From: Bacteroidales bacterium
GTDB lineage: Bacteria > Bacteroidota > Bacteroidia > Bacteroidales > UBA1715
DNA: 26,263 nucleotides
Direction of reading: 5' to 3'
Assembly: GCA_031262005.1 (NCBI GenBank)
Contig: JAISIO010000005.1
Span: 1-26,263 of the forward strand
Shown here: positions 1-8,146 of the stretch, piece after piece
How positions within the stretch are numbered: the stretch's first letter is position 1
Layout: each line of letters opens with the position of its first letter
Made by a program: the position numbers and the translations under genes
The notes under the pieces: generated by a model
What the model saw: the letters and a program-made list of their open reading frames with translations, nothing else
Told to the model about the DNA's origin: nothing
Databases searched by the model: none

Positions 1-1008
1 AAATTTTTGAACAGCAACTTCATTAGCAGCGTTCATTATGCAGGGCATATTTCCATTCTGTTCAATAGCAGAGTAGGCAAGTTGTAAATTCCGAAAAACG
101 TTCAAATCGGGTTTTTCAAATGTTAAATTCGGGTAATTCCAAAATGAAAAACGAGGAAAATCAGACCTTACACGCTGTGGAAATCCCAATGCATATTGAA
201 TCGGAAGTTTCATATCGGGTAAACCCATTTGGGCTTTCACCGAGCCATCGGTAAATTGTACAGCAGAATGAATAATAGACTGAGGGTGAACCACCACTTC
301 AATATTTTGTGGCGGAACGCCAAAAAGCCAATGAGCTTCAATCATTTCTAAGCCTTTATTCATTAATGTTGCTGAATCAATAGTAACTTTTGCTCCCATA
401 GTCCAATTAGGATGTTTCAATGCTTGGGTTTTGTTAACTTTTCGCAACTCATTGTAATTCTTTCCTCTGAATGGACCTCCCGATGCTGTGAGAAATAGTT
501 TCTCAGGCATATTACCATATTCTAATTCACCTGTTAGACATTGAAAAATAGCTGAATGCTCAGAATCTACCGGCAAAATTATAGATTTATGTTTGTACGA
601 TAGTGAATTAACTAACTGACCGGCAACTACAAGCACTTCTTTGTTGGCAAGGGCAACCGTTTTACCGTGTTGTATGGCATTGATAATGGGTAGAAGTCCG
701 GAATAACCAACTAATGCGCCAAGTACAATATCCACATGTTCCATTCCGGCAACATCAACAAGCGATTCTTCGCCGGCAAAAACTTTTATATCAAAGTCGT
801 TCAGTGCAGTATGCACGTAAGAGTAGAGCGATTTGTCGGCAATAACAATTATGTTTGGATTAAATTGTTTCGCTTGGGCAATGAGTAAATCGGCATTTGA
901 GTGTGCTGTAAGCACTTCCACGCAAAACATATCGAGATGTGCTGCAATTACCTCAAGAGCTTGAGTCCCAATTGAGCCGGTTGAACCGAGTATTGCTATA
1001 TGTTTCAT
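1..1008 (-). CDS. dxr: 1-deoxy-D-xylulose 5-phosphate reductoisomerase, C-terminus cut by window edge
   Basis: Catalyses the NADPH-dependent rearrangement and reduction of DXP to MEP, the committed step of the non-mevalonate isoprenoid pathway, in the cytoplasm. The frame is open for 336 codons from the ATG at 1008 to base 1. The NADPH-binding loop GSTGSIG is at residues 8-14. The metal ligands lie in PVDSEHS (D148, E150) and NKGLE (217-221). TASGGPF (174-180), HPNWTMG (199-205) and HPQSIIHS are all conserved. The family is about 385 residues long, so roughly the last 50 lie outside the window. It follows the M23 gene on the same strand after 58 bp of repeat-like spacer. In related genomes the next gene is often rseP, but that cannot be seen here. 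No TAnnTTTG box precedes it, so it is probably co-transcribed with the gene upstream. Confidence 0.97.
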   Translation of the reverse strand, partial: MKHIAILGSTGSIGTQALEVIAAHLDMFCVEVLTAHSNADLLIAQAKQFNPNIIVIADKSLYSYVHTALNDFDIKVFAGEESLVDVAGMEHVDIVLGALVGYSGLLPIINAIQHGKTVALANKEVLVVAGQLVNSLSYKHKSIILPVDSEHSAIFQCLTGELEYGNMPEKLFLTASGGPFRGKNYNELRKVNKTQALKHPNWTMGAKVTIDSATLMNKGLEMIEAHWLFGVPPQNIEVVVHPQSIIHSAVQFTDGSVKAQMGLPDMKLPIQYALGFPQRVRSDFPRFSFWNYPNLTFEKPDLNVFRNLQLAYSAIEQNGNMPCIMNAANEVAVQKF

Positions 1009-1016
1009 ACTTTTTG

Positions 1017-1062
1017 TATTTAGTACAGAGTATTTAGTACAGAGTATTGCGTACTCAGTACT
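1017..1062. repeat. Three tandem 14-bp units merging into an imperfect hairpin
   Basis: TATTTAGTACAGAG stands at 1017-1030 and again, identical, at 1031-1044. A third, degenerate copy (10 of 14 matching) is at 1045-1058. The end of the array also forms a stem: AGTACAGAGTA (1036-1046) pairs with TACTCAGTACT (1052-1062) with one mismatch around a 5-nt loop. It fills the spacer between the M23 stop and the dxr start. There is no T-run after the stem on the minus strand, so it does not look like an intrinsic terminator. The 14-bp period is twice the 7-bp period of other spacers in this window. Confidence 0.8.
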
Positions 1063-1066
1063 GTAT

Positions 1067-1957
1067 TTAAAAGGCTATAAACTCCTCGGAATTTACAGGT
1101 TTCCCTGCATACCATAGTTCAAAATGTAGGTGTGCTCCAGTAGTGTATTCGCCTGTGTTTCCTATAATTGCAATAGCTTCGCCCGCACTTACAGTTTCTC
1201 CGGCTTTCTTTAATAGTTTTGCACAATGTTTATACACCGATACTATATCATTGTTGTGCTGAATAACAATAGTATAACCTGTTTCGTATGCCCACGTGGC
1301 GAGTACTACAGTTCCCGGTAATACTGAATGTATAACACTTTTTGCAGGAGCCGTAATATCGGTTGCAAAATGATTGTTCTCTGGTGAAAAACGCTGTGTT
1401 ACAGTGCCTCTGAGTGGAACGGTAAAATGCAAATTACTATAGTGAGGATTGGTGTACGAAGCTTGTTGAAAATTAATATTTAATGCATTATATTCTTGAA
1501 TTTCAGCACGTAGCAGCGAATCTTCGAGAGAACGATTGTAAGAAAATTCTTCAATGGATTGCATTGTATCGTTCGGAGAGTTTAAATATTGTGGTGGTTC
1601 GTCGCCATTGATAACCATATACAGCAATTGCAATTTTTGGTCATACTGTGTAATTAAGTTTTCCAACGAATCGACGTGTATGGCATTTGCAATAATTTTT
1701 TCTCGCTCTTCGGTTTTGGGGTAGTCTGGTATAACGTACTCTTTTAGAGGAGTATAAGCTATTAATAAATAAATAAGACCAATAAAAATAATCGACAGAC
1801 AGAAAACGAGTACAAATGTATTCATTTTGGTAAGTCGAAACGAAAGGACTTCGCTAAACGTTTCATCGTTAATAATTATCAAACGGTACTTATGTTGTAA
1901 ACGTTGCAAGCGTTTTTTCATGCGTCGGTGCCGTTCTTTTTTGTGTTTTCTGTGCAT
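1067..1957 (-). CDS. Membrane-anchored M23 (LytM-type) peptidoglycan peptidase
   Basis: A probable cell-wall endopeptidase, or an activator of one, anchored in the inner membrane with its catalytic domain in the periplasm. I chose the ATG at 1957 (296 residues). It begins MHRKHKKERHRR, a very basic cytoplasmic head, followed by a single transmembrane segment at about 45-70. An ATG 18 codons further upstream is less likely because it would lie upstream of a TAGATTTG box at 1963-1970. The middle part is probably helical or coiled. The C-terminal ~110 residues form the M23 fold, with the zinc-ligand pair in NNHFATDITAP (HxxxD) and an intact GAHLHFELWY (HxH). The catalytic set is therefore complete and the enzyme should be active. 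It sits 58 bp upstream of dxr on the same strand, a neighbourhood common in Bacteroidales. The exact start is uncertain. Confidence 0.9.
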   Translation of the reverse strand: MHRKHKKERHRRMKKRLQRLQHKYRLIIINDETFSEVLSFRLTKMNTFVLVFCLSIIFIGLIYLLIAYTPLKEYVIPDYPKTEEREKIIANAIHVDSLENLITQYDQKLQLLYMVINGDEPPQYLNSPNDTMQSIEEFSYNRSLEDSLLRAEIQEYNALNINFQQASYTNPHYSNLHFTVPLRGTVTQRFSPENNHFATDITAPAKSVIHSVLPGTVVLATWAYETGYTIVIQHNNDIVSVYKHCAKLLKKAGETVSAGEAIAIIGNTGEYTTGAHLHFELWYAGKPVNSEEFIAF

Positions 1958-1962
1958 TATTA

Positions 1963-1970
1963 CAAATCTA
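1963..1970 (-). promoter_or_regulatory. Possible -7 box TAGATTTG upstream of the M23 gene
   Basis: On the minus strand this reads TAGATTTG, matching the Bacteroidota -7 consensus TAnnTTTG, and ends only 5 nt before the chosen ATG. A transcript from it would be nearly leaderless. No TTTG lies 19-21 nt further upstream, so the call is weak. Confidence 0.35.
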
Positions 1971-2000
1971 TGTGTGCTATTGCAAAAATAGGAATAATTA

Positions 2001-2028
2001 ACAATGAACAATGAACAATGAACAATTA
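2001..2028. repeat. Heptamer tandem repeat ACAATGA, four units
   Basis: ACAATGA is repeated three times exactly (2001-2021), followed by the variant ACAATTA (2022-2028) and then an AT-rich tail. It lies in the spacer between fmt (stop at 2077) and the downstream M23 gene. It has the same 7-bp period as the arrays at 3025 and 16863 but a different sequence. Confidence 0.8.
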
Positions 2029-2076
2029 ATAATTGACAATTTGCGATTAAATTTCAAATCACAACTATGTTCTGAT

Positions 2077-3021
2077 TTATAAACTCACTTCTTCAAATGC
2101 AAACCCTCGCATACAGTCGCTTATACTCATACGTTTTTTACCTTCAATTTGTATATCGGTAGGTGCAATAAAACCGTCAGGTACGGCAATTTGAATAGAA
2201 TTTTCGTTCACAATAATTGTTCCGGGCGTATAATCGTGTTGTTCTATACTGTAGTTTGCAAAAAATATTTTACATAACAAATTTTGTTCGTTTTTATGTA
2301 GCATAGTCCATACTCCCGGGTAAGGCGAAAATCCTCGAATAAAGTCATAGATAGTTTTTGCCGAACTGTTCCAATTAATTTTACAGATTTCTTTATTGAT
2401 TTTTGGTGCAGGTTTTAATTCCATGTCGGCAGTTGTCATGGCAGATTGTTCAATTCCTACAACGCCATTTTTTTGTATCGTGTGGAGTGTTTCAACCAGC
2501 AATTCCGAAGCGGCGTGCATCAAATTATCGTGAACAATTCCAGCAGTGTCGGTATCGGCAATTGCTATTTCTTTTTGCAAAATAACGTTGCCCATATCAA
2601 TATCTTCATTGATGAAAAAACTTGTAACACCTGTCTTTTCTTCTCCGTGCACTACTGCCCAATTGATAGGCGCAGCACCTCTATATTGCGGCAAAAGCGA
2701 TGCGTGAATATTAATAGTGCCTAAGCGAGGTAATTGCCACACAATTCTGGGCAACATGCGAAAGGCTATAACAACAATAATATCAGGTTTTAAAGACGTA
2801 AGTTCGGCAATAAAATCAGGCGATTTTAAACTTTCGGGCTGTAATACCGGTATAGAATGTTTTATTGCGTATTGTTTCACAGCCGACTGCATGATTTTTT
2901 GTCCGCGACCTGCTGGTTTATCCACAGAAGTTACTACGCCTACTACCGAAAAATTTTGTGTAAGAAGTGTTTCCAATGGCTCTACCGCAAAGTCGGGGGT
3001 GCCCATGTATACTATCCGCAT
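2077..3021 (-). CDS. fmt: Methionyl-tRNA formyltransferase
   Basis: Transfers a formyl group from 10-formyl-tetrahydrofolate to initiator Met-tRNA in the cytoplasm. It is full length at 314 residues (family about 310-320). It starts MRIVYMGTPDFAV, and the formyltransferase core carries INIHASLLPQYRGAAPINWA, with catalytic N104 and H106, followed by D142 in NEDIDMGN. These match the Asn-His-Asp triad of the family, shifted by four from E. coli numbering. The C-terminal tRNA-binding OB-like domain occupies about 205-314. The only plausible start is the ATG at 3021, because a tandem heptamer array begins 3 bp upstream of it. Whatever promoter drives fmt must therefore fire through or beyond that array. 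The 180-bp spacer separates it from the tyrosine kinase gene on the same strand. Confidence 0.97.
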   Translation of the reverse strand: MRIVYMGTPDFAVEPLETLLTQNFSVVGVVTSVDKPAGRGQKIMQSAVKQYAIKHSIPVLQPESLKSPDFIAELTSLKPDIIVVIAFRMLPRIVWQLPRLGTINIHASLLPQYRGAAPINWAVVHGEEKTGVTSFFINEDIDMGNVILQKEIAIADTDTAGIVHDNLMHAASELLVETLHTIQKNGVVGIEQSAMTTADMELKPAPKINKEICKINWNSSAKTIYDFIRGFSPYPGVWTMLHKNEQNLLCKIFFANYSIEQHDYTPGTIIVNENSIQIAVPDGFIAPTDIQIEGKKRMSISDCMRGFAFEEVSL

Positions 3022-3024
3022 CTC

Positions 3025-3133
3025 TTAGAGTTTAGAGTTTAGAGTTTAGAGTTTAGAGTTTAGAGTTTAGAGTTTAGAGTTTAGAGTTTAGAGTTTAGAG
3101 TTTAGAGTTTAGAGTTTAGAGTTTAGAGTTTAG
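3025..3133. repeat. Perfect heptamer array (TTAGAGT), about 15.6 copies, abutting the fmt start
   Basis: The unit TTAGAGT on the plus strand is repeated without a visible error from 3025 to 3129, with a partial sixteenth copy to 3133. In the fmt mRNA orientation this is an ACTCTAA array ending 3 nt before the ATG. It is a pure simple-sequence tract, so copy-number change by slippage is likely. Two degenerate units of the same heptamer recur before pgi at 16863. Confidence 0.97.
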
Positions 3134-3138
3134 GGATT

Positions 3139-3194
3139 TTACAACTATACTCTATTCACTACTCTTTATTCACTACTCTCTAATAACTACACTC
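3139..3194. repeat. Four degenerate 14-bp tandem units between the heptamer array and the kinase stop codon
   Basis: TATTCACTACTCTT (3153-3166) and TATTCACTACTCTC (3167-3180) are nearly identical. They are flanked in phase by weaker copies at 3139-3152 and 3181-3194. Together with the heptamer array, they make the whole fmt/kinase spacer periodic in 7 nt. Confidence 0.75.
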
Positions 3195-3202
3195 TAAAAA
3201 AA

Positions 3203-5605
3203 TTATCCTTTTACAACTTTCCAAATCTGTTGCCAACGAGAGCGTGGTTTCTCCTCGGACTCTACATAATATGAATGGTCGCGGTAGTTTGAACTATAGC
3301 GATAACCATACCCGTTACCTTCAATATCATTTGCCAAAATACAAAGGTTTGTGAGTTTTCTCTCTTTCTGTACGTGAGTTATAAATTCGAGCGCATTTTT
3401 TGGCGTGAAATTTTGACGCACTACGAATATGTTCAAATCACAATATTTGGCAATACTTAATGTGTCGGCAACCAACCCAATAGGAGGAGTATCCAGTATG
3501 ATATAATCATAATCCATGTGGCTTACTTTATCCATAAAACCGGCAAACGCTTCGCCTTCCAGCATTTCCAACGGATTGGGGGGAATTGTTCCGGCGAATA
3601 TAATGTCGCAGCCTTTTACAGGTGTGGGATTTAGAATATCTTCAAAACTTTGATTCCCTATCAAATAATCGGTTAAACCTTTGGTTTTGTTTGTTTCTAA
3701 GTATTTATGCAAGGTTGGTTTGCGTAAATCAAGCCCCACAACAAGCACTCGCTTATTATTCATAGCAATAATTCCAGCCAAATTAAGTGCGCAAAATGAT
3801 TTTCCTTCGCCACTGATTGTTGAGGTAAAAGAAATAATATTGCTACTTGCTTTCTTTTTGAGGAAGAATGCAAGATTAGTTCGTGCCGTTCGGAACGATT
3901 CCACAATAGCCGATTTTGGATGGCGATTTACTATAATTCCGTTTTCGTATTTATTGTGAATAATTGATGCTAACAGAGGAATACCTGTTTTAGAATGTAT
4001 AGTGTCAATATCGGAAACGCTGTCTTTGAAAAAATCGCGAGTAAGAATAATAGTAGCAGGAATACATAAAGCTAAAAATAAAGCAATGAGCAATATTAAC
4101 GGTTTTTTCGGTGCTGTTTGTTTTACATTATCAATCAAAGCGTGGTCCACAAATTTTAAATCGGGTATGTTGGCGGCTTTGGTTATACCCACTTCTGCAC
4201 GTTTTTGCAGCAAAAAGTTGAATAAGTTATCGTTAAGCTGAAACTGACGTTGTATCGCAATCATTTGTCGCTCGGTATTCGGCAGGTGTTTAATATCGCG
4301 CTCTATGCGAGCAATTTCACTTTCCACTTCACGTAGTTCTATCCGTGTAGATTCTATCATACTGTTCACGTTGTCGTTGAGTTGCTTGATAGCGGTAGTA
4401 ATTTGTGAATTAATGATTTGCAAACTTGGGTGGTTTTCTCGTGCGCTAAACTCTATTACTTGCCGTTCGCTGTAGAGTGAGCTCAATTGATTAACCAAAT
4501 TGTTGAGTAATTGGTCTTGAATACCTACTACAGAAGGAATTATTAAATCGTTGAAATTTTTGTCTTTAATACTTTTCTGTAAATAATCGTAGTATTTCAA
4601 TCTTGTTTTTATCAGAATTTGTTTTGAGCGTTGTTCTTCCATTTTCTGTAAGGCAACAGTACCCTCTTCTGAAATATTGATAACTTGATTGTTGGAGCGG
4701 AACGACTCAAGATTTGTTTCGGCAAACGAGAGAGAATCGGTGATTGAAGCCAGTTGATGGTCAATAAATTGAATGGTTTTTAAAGAAGTTAAATCTTTGT
4801 CCTTCAAGCCGTTTTCTATGGCTACTTGTATAAGGGTATTTAAAAAATCAACTATTTTTTCGGGAACAGTTCCGGTAATAGTCAAATCCATGATAGAACT
4901 TTTTTTAGAGTTTGCACTTACAGTCAAGTCCTTTTTATAGCTGTTTGTTAAACTGTTATAATCATTAAGCACTACCATAAATCTTTTGTCAATGTGCAGA
5001 CTGTCCACAAAATTATTGTGCTTTTCGAGTGTGAATTTATAGTGTGGGGTTTCAAACACTTCGCCGAAATTCAATGTGCGAAGTTTTACGGCACCGGTAT
5101 CACGAGGAATTTCGAGCGAATATTGTGTGCTCGATACGATCTTGATATAGATATTTTCATTCAGTCCTTTGTTTTGTATTGTATCAGCGGAATCGCTCGC
5201 AATAGTTTTAACACGAAAGGGACACGCATCAAAAATTTCCACATCATGAATAGTGCCATTATCGAAGTACGAAACTTGATAATCTAGCCGCTCAAGCGTT
5301 TGGCGTACCAAAGTGTACGATTGTAGTATTGCAATTTGATTGTCGAGATTGCTGGTTTTCCCGCCCATGCCACCAAATTCCTGCATAATACTACTCATGG
5401 AACCAAGCGCATCTTCTTTTTCCAAGAGTAGCACAGAATTATTGGTGCTATATATATTTGTAGCATAGCGTACATATACAAATGCTAACAATAGGCAAAC
5501 GCAGACGGAAAGCACAAACCAGCGCCAATGCGACAAAAATAAATAGATATATTTTTTTATATCAAGAGTTTCTTCGGGGGTATAATCTTGTTGTGATGCT
5601 GTCAT
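3203..5605 (-). CDS. Polysaccharide co-polymerase / tyrosine autokinase (Wzc-type)
   Basis: Inner-membrane protein that controls chain length and export of a surface polysaccharide and autophosphorylates on tyrosine. It has 800 residues. The order is an N-terminal Wzz domain with a transmembrane segment near 30-50, a long periplasmic coiled region (about 230-480), a second membrane segment near 500-520, and a cytoplasmic BY-kinase domain. In the kinase, SGEGKS (Walker A) is near residue 600, LRKP (Walker A') follows, and YIILDTPP (Walker B) is near 700. The tail has the expected tyrosine cluster (YGYRYSSNY and HSYY). It starts 5 bp after the stop of the OPX lipoprotein gene, so the two are one operon and should act as one export machine. 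No glycosyltransferase, flippase or polymerase gene is adjacent. The promoter lies before the lipoprotein gene. Confidence 0.95.
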   Translation of the reverse strand: MTASQQDYTPEETLDIKKYIYLFLSHWRWFVLSVCVCLLLAFVYVRYATNIYSTNNSVLLLEKEDALGSMSSIMQEFGGMGGKTSNLDNQIAILQSYTLVRQTLERLDYQVSYFDNGTIHDVEIFDACPFRVKTIASDSADTIQNKGLNENIYIKIVSSTQYSLEIPRDTGAVKLRTLNFGEVFETPHYKFTLEKHNNFVDSLHIDKRFMVVLNDYNSLTNSYKKDLTVSANSKKSSIMDLTITGTVPEKIVDFLNTLIQVAIENGLKDKDLTSLKTIQFIDHQLASITDSLSFAETNLESFRSNNQVINISEEGTVALQKMEEQRSKQILIKTRLKYYDYLQKSIKDKNFNDLIIPSVVGIQDQLLNNLVNQLSSLYSERQVIEFSARENHPSLQIINSQITTAIKQLNDNVNSMIESTRIELREVESEIARIERDIKHLPNTERQMIAIQRQFQLNDNLFNFLLQKRAEVGITKAANIPDLKFVDHALIDNVKQTAPKKPLILLIALFLALCIPATIILTRDFFKDSVSDIDTIHSKTGIPLLASIIHNKYENGIIVNRHPKSAIVESFRTARTNLAFFLKKKASSNIISFTSTISGEGKSFCALNLAGIIAMNNKRVLVVGLDLRKPTLHKYLETNKTKGLTDYLIGNQSFEDILNPTPVKGCDIIFAGTIPPNPLEMLEGEAFAGFMDKVSHMDYDYIILDTPPIGLVADTLSIAKYCDLNIFVVRQNFTPKNALEFITHVQKERKLTNLCILANDIEGNGYGYRYSSNYRDHSYYVESEEKPRSRWQQIWKVVKG

Positions 5606-5610
5606 AACAA

Positions 5611-6408
5611 TTACTTATAAATACTGTATAAAAACGATAAAGTTGTAACCAAGGCAGTTAAACCACTAAAAAATAATGAAAAAGTAGGAGAGCTTAAGCG
5701 AAATGCTTTCATTGATAATGGATTAACTACCACTACATCGCTGGGGTACAAATAAAATTCTTTACTTTTCAAAATATTTTTATCGGTAAGGTCTATGGTG
5801 TAAGAAATATTATCACTGCCTGCATTGCGAATAATGGTAACATTACGTTTATCACCATACTGATTGACATCGCCTGCCATAGCAAGTGCTTCGAGTACGT
5901 TGATTTCGGGCTTTGCCAAAACAAAACTTCCAGGGCGATTGACTTCGCCAAGCACCGAAATTTTGGTATTCAACGATTTTAGAATTACCGTTGCATTTTT
6001 AAAATATGCATCTACTCGTTCCTGTATTACCGTTTCTGCATCGGTTAGGGTTAATCCGGCAACATGCACCGTGTCTATTACAGGCAAGCGAATATAGCCA
6101 CGGCTATTTATAGTAAAACCTTTGAGCGAAATTGAAGCATCGCTTGCACTTGATAAATTGGTGTTGTTATCAAGATTAAATAAGTCGTTGATCTCTTTGT
6201 TAATACTTATTATACGCACGTATAGGACTTCGCCTATTTGCAATTGCGGTTCAACATTTTTTTTGGGAAACGCTAATGAATCAGTCTTTTGAATACCGCG
6301 TAAATACACTAAATTTTTATTAGATGTACAACTAAAAAAACTAAGCGCAGTTATAATAAGAGCACTGCAAATAATAAATGTATGTTTCCGGCGATTATTT
6401 TTAGACAT
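5611..6408 (-). CDS. Polysaccharide export lipoprotein (Wza/OPX family)
   Basis: Outer-membrane partner of the tyrosine kinase in surface polysaccharide export. It has 265 residues, shorter than E. coli Wza (about 380) but usual for Bacteroidota. A lipoprotein signal ends at C27 (LSFFSC). The poly-export domain follows, with QIGEVLYVRIISINKEI and GYIRLPVIDTVHVAG. An SLBB-like segment contains VLGEVNRPGSFVLAKPEINVLEALAMAGDV. A hydrophobic C-terminal helix (about 243-262) is the probable outer-membrane-spanning segment. It is the first gene of the operon with the kinase, and a good promoter lies 39 bp upstream. Confidence 0.95.
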   Translation of the reverse strand: MSKNNRRKHTFIICSALIITALSFFSCTSNKNLVYLRGIQKTDSLAFPKKNVEPQLQIGEVLYVRIISINKEINDLFNLDNNTNLSSASDASISLKGFTINSRGYIRLPVIDTVHVAGLTLTDAETVIQERVDAYFKNATVILKSLNTKISVLGEVNRPGSFVLAKPEINVLEALAMAGDVNQYGDKRNVTIIRNAGSDNISYTIDLTDKNILKSKEFYLYPSDVVVVNPLSMKAFRLSSPTFSLFFSGLTALVTTLSFLYSIYK

Positions 6409-6446
6409 TATGTTCCGTTATGATATTATGGTATAATAATAAAGGG

Positions 6447-6478
6447 CAAAAGTATAGCAAATAATTTAATTGAGCAAA
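6447..6478 (-). promoter_or_regulatory. Bacteroidota-type promoter for the polysaccharide export operon
   Basis: On the minus strand TTTG (6478-6475) is followed after exactly 20 nt by TACTTTTG (6454-6447), matching the -33 TTTG / -7 TAnnTTTG pattern. It lies 39 nt upstream of the OPX start codon at 6408. Confidence 0.7.
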
Positions 6479-6495
6479 TACAAATGTGGCAATTA

Positions 6496-7311
6496 TCACA
6501 AAAATGCAGAAACTGATAAGAGATTTGAAATTCCTAAATAGGAATGAAATTCGCAAGCGATACCAAAACGAATATTTTTGAGATAAGCATCTATACCGAA
6601 CGATACGGGCGCAGAACTATTGGAAAATCCAATTTGTGTTACGAGTATGTTGAATAGAGAGTATTCCACTCCTGCATGAATTGAGAGCGGTTCTGTTTCG
6701 GTTTTTTGCAGCATGGTACTTACGTTCAAATGCTTTATACCGCTGTATGCGCCGCCTATTTTATAAGTCGATTTATTGTATACTTTGGAGTTACGATTGG
6801 GTAGGGGATTGACTATGTGAAAAGCGTAAGAAAACTTGTGTTTTGTTCGTCCTAAAAATGCAATATCGGGTGCTATTGTTGGTTTTTCGGTATATTCCTG
6901 CAGTTCTTTGTAGGCGAAAAAAACAGTACCCCCAATGGCAATAGCACATTGTTCCCCGATTTGTTTTGCTAATTGTAAACTCGCACTACCGATTTGATAA
7001 AATTCATTTCCAAACAGTTGAAAGGATGTACCGATGGCTGCAAATGGTGTGTTTCCTGCAACATTTGCTTGAAAACTATTCAGTCCTTTTATAGAATAAT
7101 GGTTTTTATGAGCAATTCCCGCCGATACACGGGGTGAAAAAGCTAACGCCGCAGGATTGTTTTGCACTGCCCATACTGTGGTATCACACAGAGCGGCGTA
7201 CGATTTTGCTGCTGACGGCAGTGCTAAAAAATGGTTTTCTTGTTGGGCAAAACTTACTGTAGCGTTCCAAACACAACCGATCAATACATAGAAAAACGAT
7301 GTGAATTTCAT
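6496..7311 (-). CDS. Outer-membrane beta-barrel protein, PorV/PorQ-like
   Basis: A 271-residue protein with a cleavable signal peptide (about 1-22, ending at SFAQ). After it come many alternating hydrophobic strands ending in an aromatic or hydrophobic residue (final SVSAFL), typical of an outer-membrane barrel. The early segment with AAKSYAALCDTTVWAVQNNPAALAF resembles the conserved N-terminal motif of PorV/PorQ-type proteins, in which an Ala/Ser-rich stretch leads to an NPA. Some of those proteins act in type IX secretion, but no other secretion gene is adjacent, so that role is only a possibility. The gene follows xth by 15 bp and closes the run of GldN-like lipoprotein, dprA, xth and this gene. 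Confidence 0.6.
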   Translation of the reverse strand: MKFTSFFYVLIGCVWNATVSFAQQENHFLALPSAAKSYAALCDTTVWAVQNNPAALAFSPRVSAGIAHKNHYSIKGLNSFQANVAGNTPFAAIGTSFQLFGNEFYQIGSASLQLAKQIGEQCAIAIGGTVFFAYKELQEYTEKPTIAPDIAFLGRTKHKFSYAFHIVNPLPNRNSKVYNKSTYKIGGAYSGIKHLNVSTMLQKTETEPLSIHAGVEYSLFNILVTQIGFSNSSAPVSFGIDAYLKNIRFGIACEFHSYLGISNLLSVSAFL

Positions 7312-7326
7312 AAAAGATATTCAATA

Positions 7327-8121
7327 TCAATTAATTGTTAAACGAACAGGACAATGGTCGCTCATCATTACTGTGTCTAAAATTTCTGTATTGCGCACCG
7401 CAGGTACAAACGATTGCGAACATAAAAAATAATCAATACGCCAGCCGATGTTTTTCGCTCGGGCACCTGAACGCATACTCCACCACGTGTATTGTACTTT
7501 TTCGGGATTTTGATAACGAAAAATATCAATCAATCCATGCGTCATAAAATTATTGAAGCCTTCGCGTTCCTCGGCGGTAAACCCTGCGTTTTTGGTATTT
7601 TGTTTTGGATTGGCAAGGTCTATTTCGTTGTGGGCAACGTTCAAATCGCCGCACAGCACTACGGGTTTGCGTTGTTCAAGCACGGCAATGTATTCGAGCA
7701 ATTTTTTATCCCACACACTATGGCGCACTTCAAGTCGCGATAAATCATTCTTAGCATTAGGGACGTATGTGGTGAGCAAAAAGAAATCCGCAAATTCCAT
7801 TGCAATAATTCTACCTTCGCTGAGCATATTGCCATATTCATCGGTAAATTCACTGTGCGAAAACATACTACCGAAATTATATTCTACGGAAAGCGGTTGT
7901 ATTTTTGTGAAAATTGCCGTTCCGCTATAGCCTTTTTTGTGAGCTGAATTAATGTAGGCATCATAGCCGAGTTCTTTAAATTTTAGCAAATCAATTTGCT
8001 CCGGTTGTGCTTTGGTTTCTTGCAGGCATAGCACATCAGGGTTTTCTTGTTCCAGCCATTCGTACAGTCCTTTTGTAATAGCAGCGCGCACGCCGTTCAC
8101 GTTGTATGATATGATTTTCAT
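7327..8121 (-). CDS. xth: Exodeoxyribonuclease III (AP endonuclease, ExoIII/APE1 family)
   Basis: Base-excision-repair enzyme that cleaves DNA 5' to abasic sites and removes 3'-blocking groups. It has 264 residues, the usual length. All catalytic motifs are present: SYNVNGVRA at the start, LQETKA with metal-binding E35, a central GDLNVAHNEIDLANPK, a DYFLCS block, and the terminal MSDHCPV with D255 and H256. It sits 25 bp after dprA and 15 bp before the beta-barrel gene on the same strand. The pairing with dprA puts two DNA-processing genes in one transcript. Confidence 0.97.
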   Translation of the reverse strand: MKIISYNVNGVRAAITKGLYEWLEQENPDVLCLQETKAQPEQIDLLKFKELGYDAYINSAHKKGYSGTAIFTKIQPLSVEYNFGSMFSHSEFTDEYGNMLSEGRIIAMEFADFFLLTTYVPNAKNDLSRLEVRHSVWDKKLLEYIAVLEQRKPVVLCGDLNVAHNEIDLANPKQNTKNAGFTAEEREGFNNFMTHGLIDIFRYQNPEKVQYTWWSMRSGARAKNIGWRIDYFLCSQSFVPAVRNTEILDTVMMSDHCPVRLTIN

Positions 8122-8146
8122 GTTGTCAGATATTTTGATAGTAGTT

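Noticed and set aside
3025..3133. CRISPR-like array
   Set aside because: The units are 7 bp head-to-tail with no spacers and no cas genes nearby; it is a simple tandem repeat.
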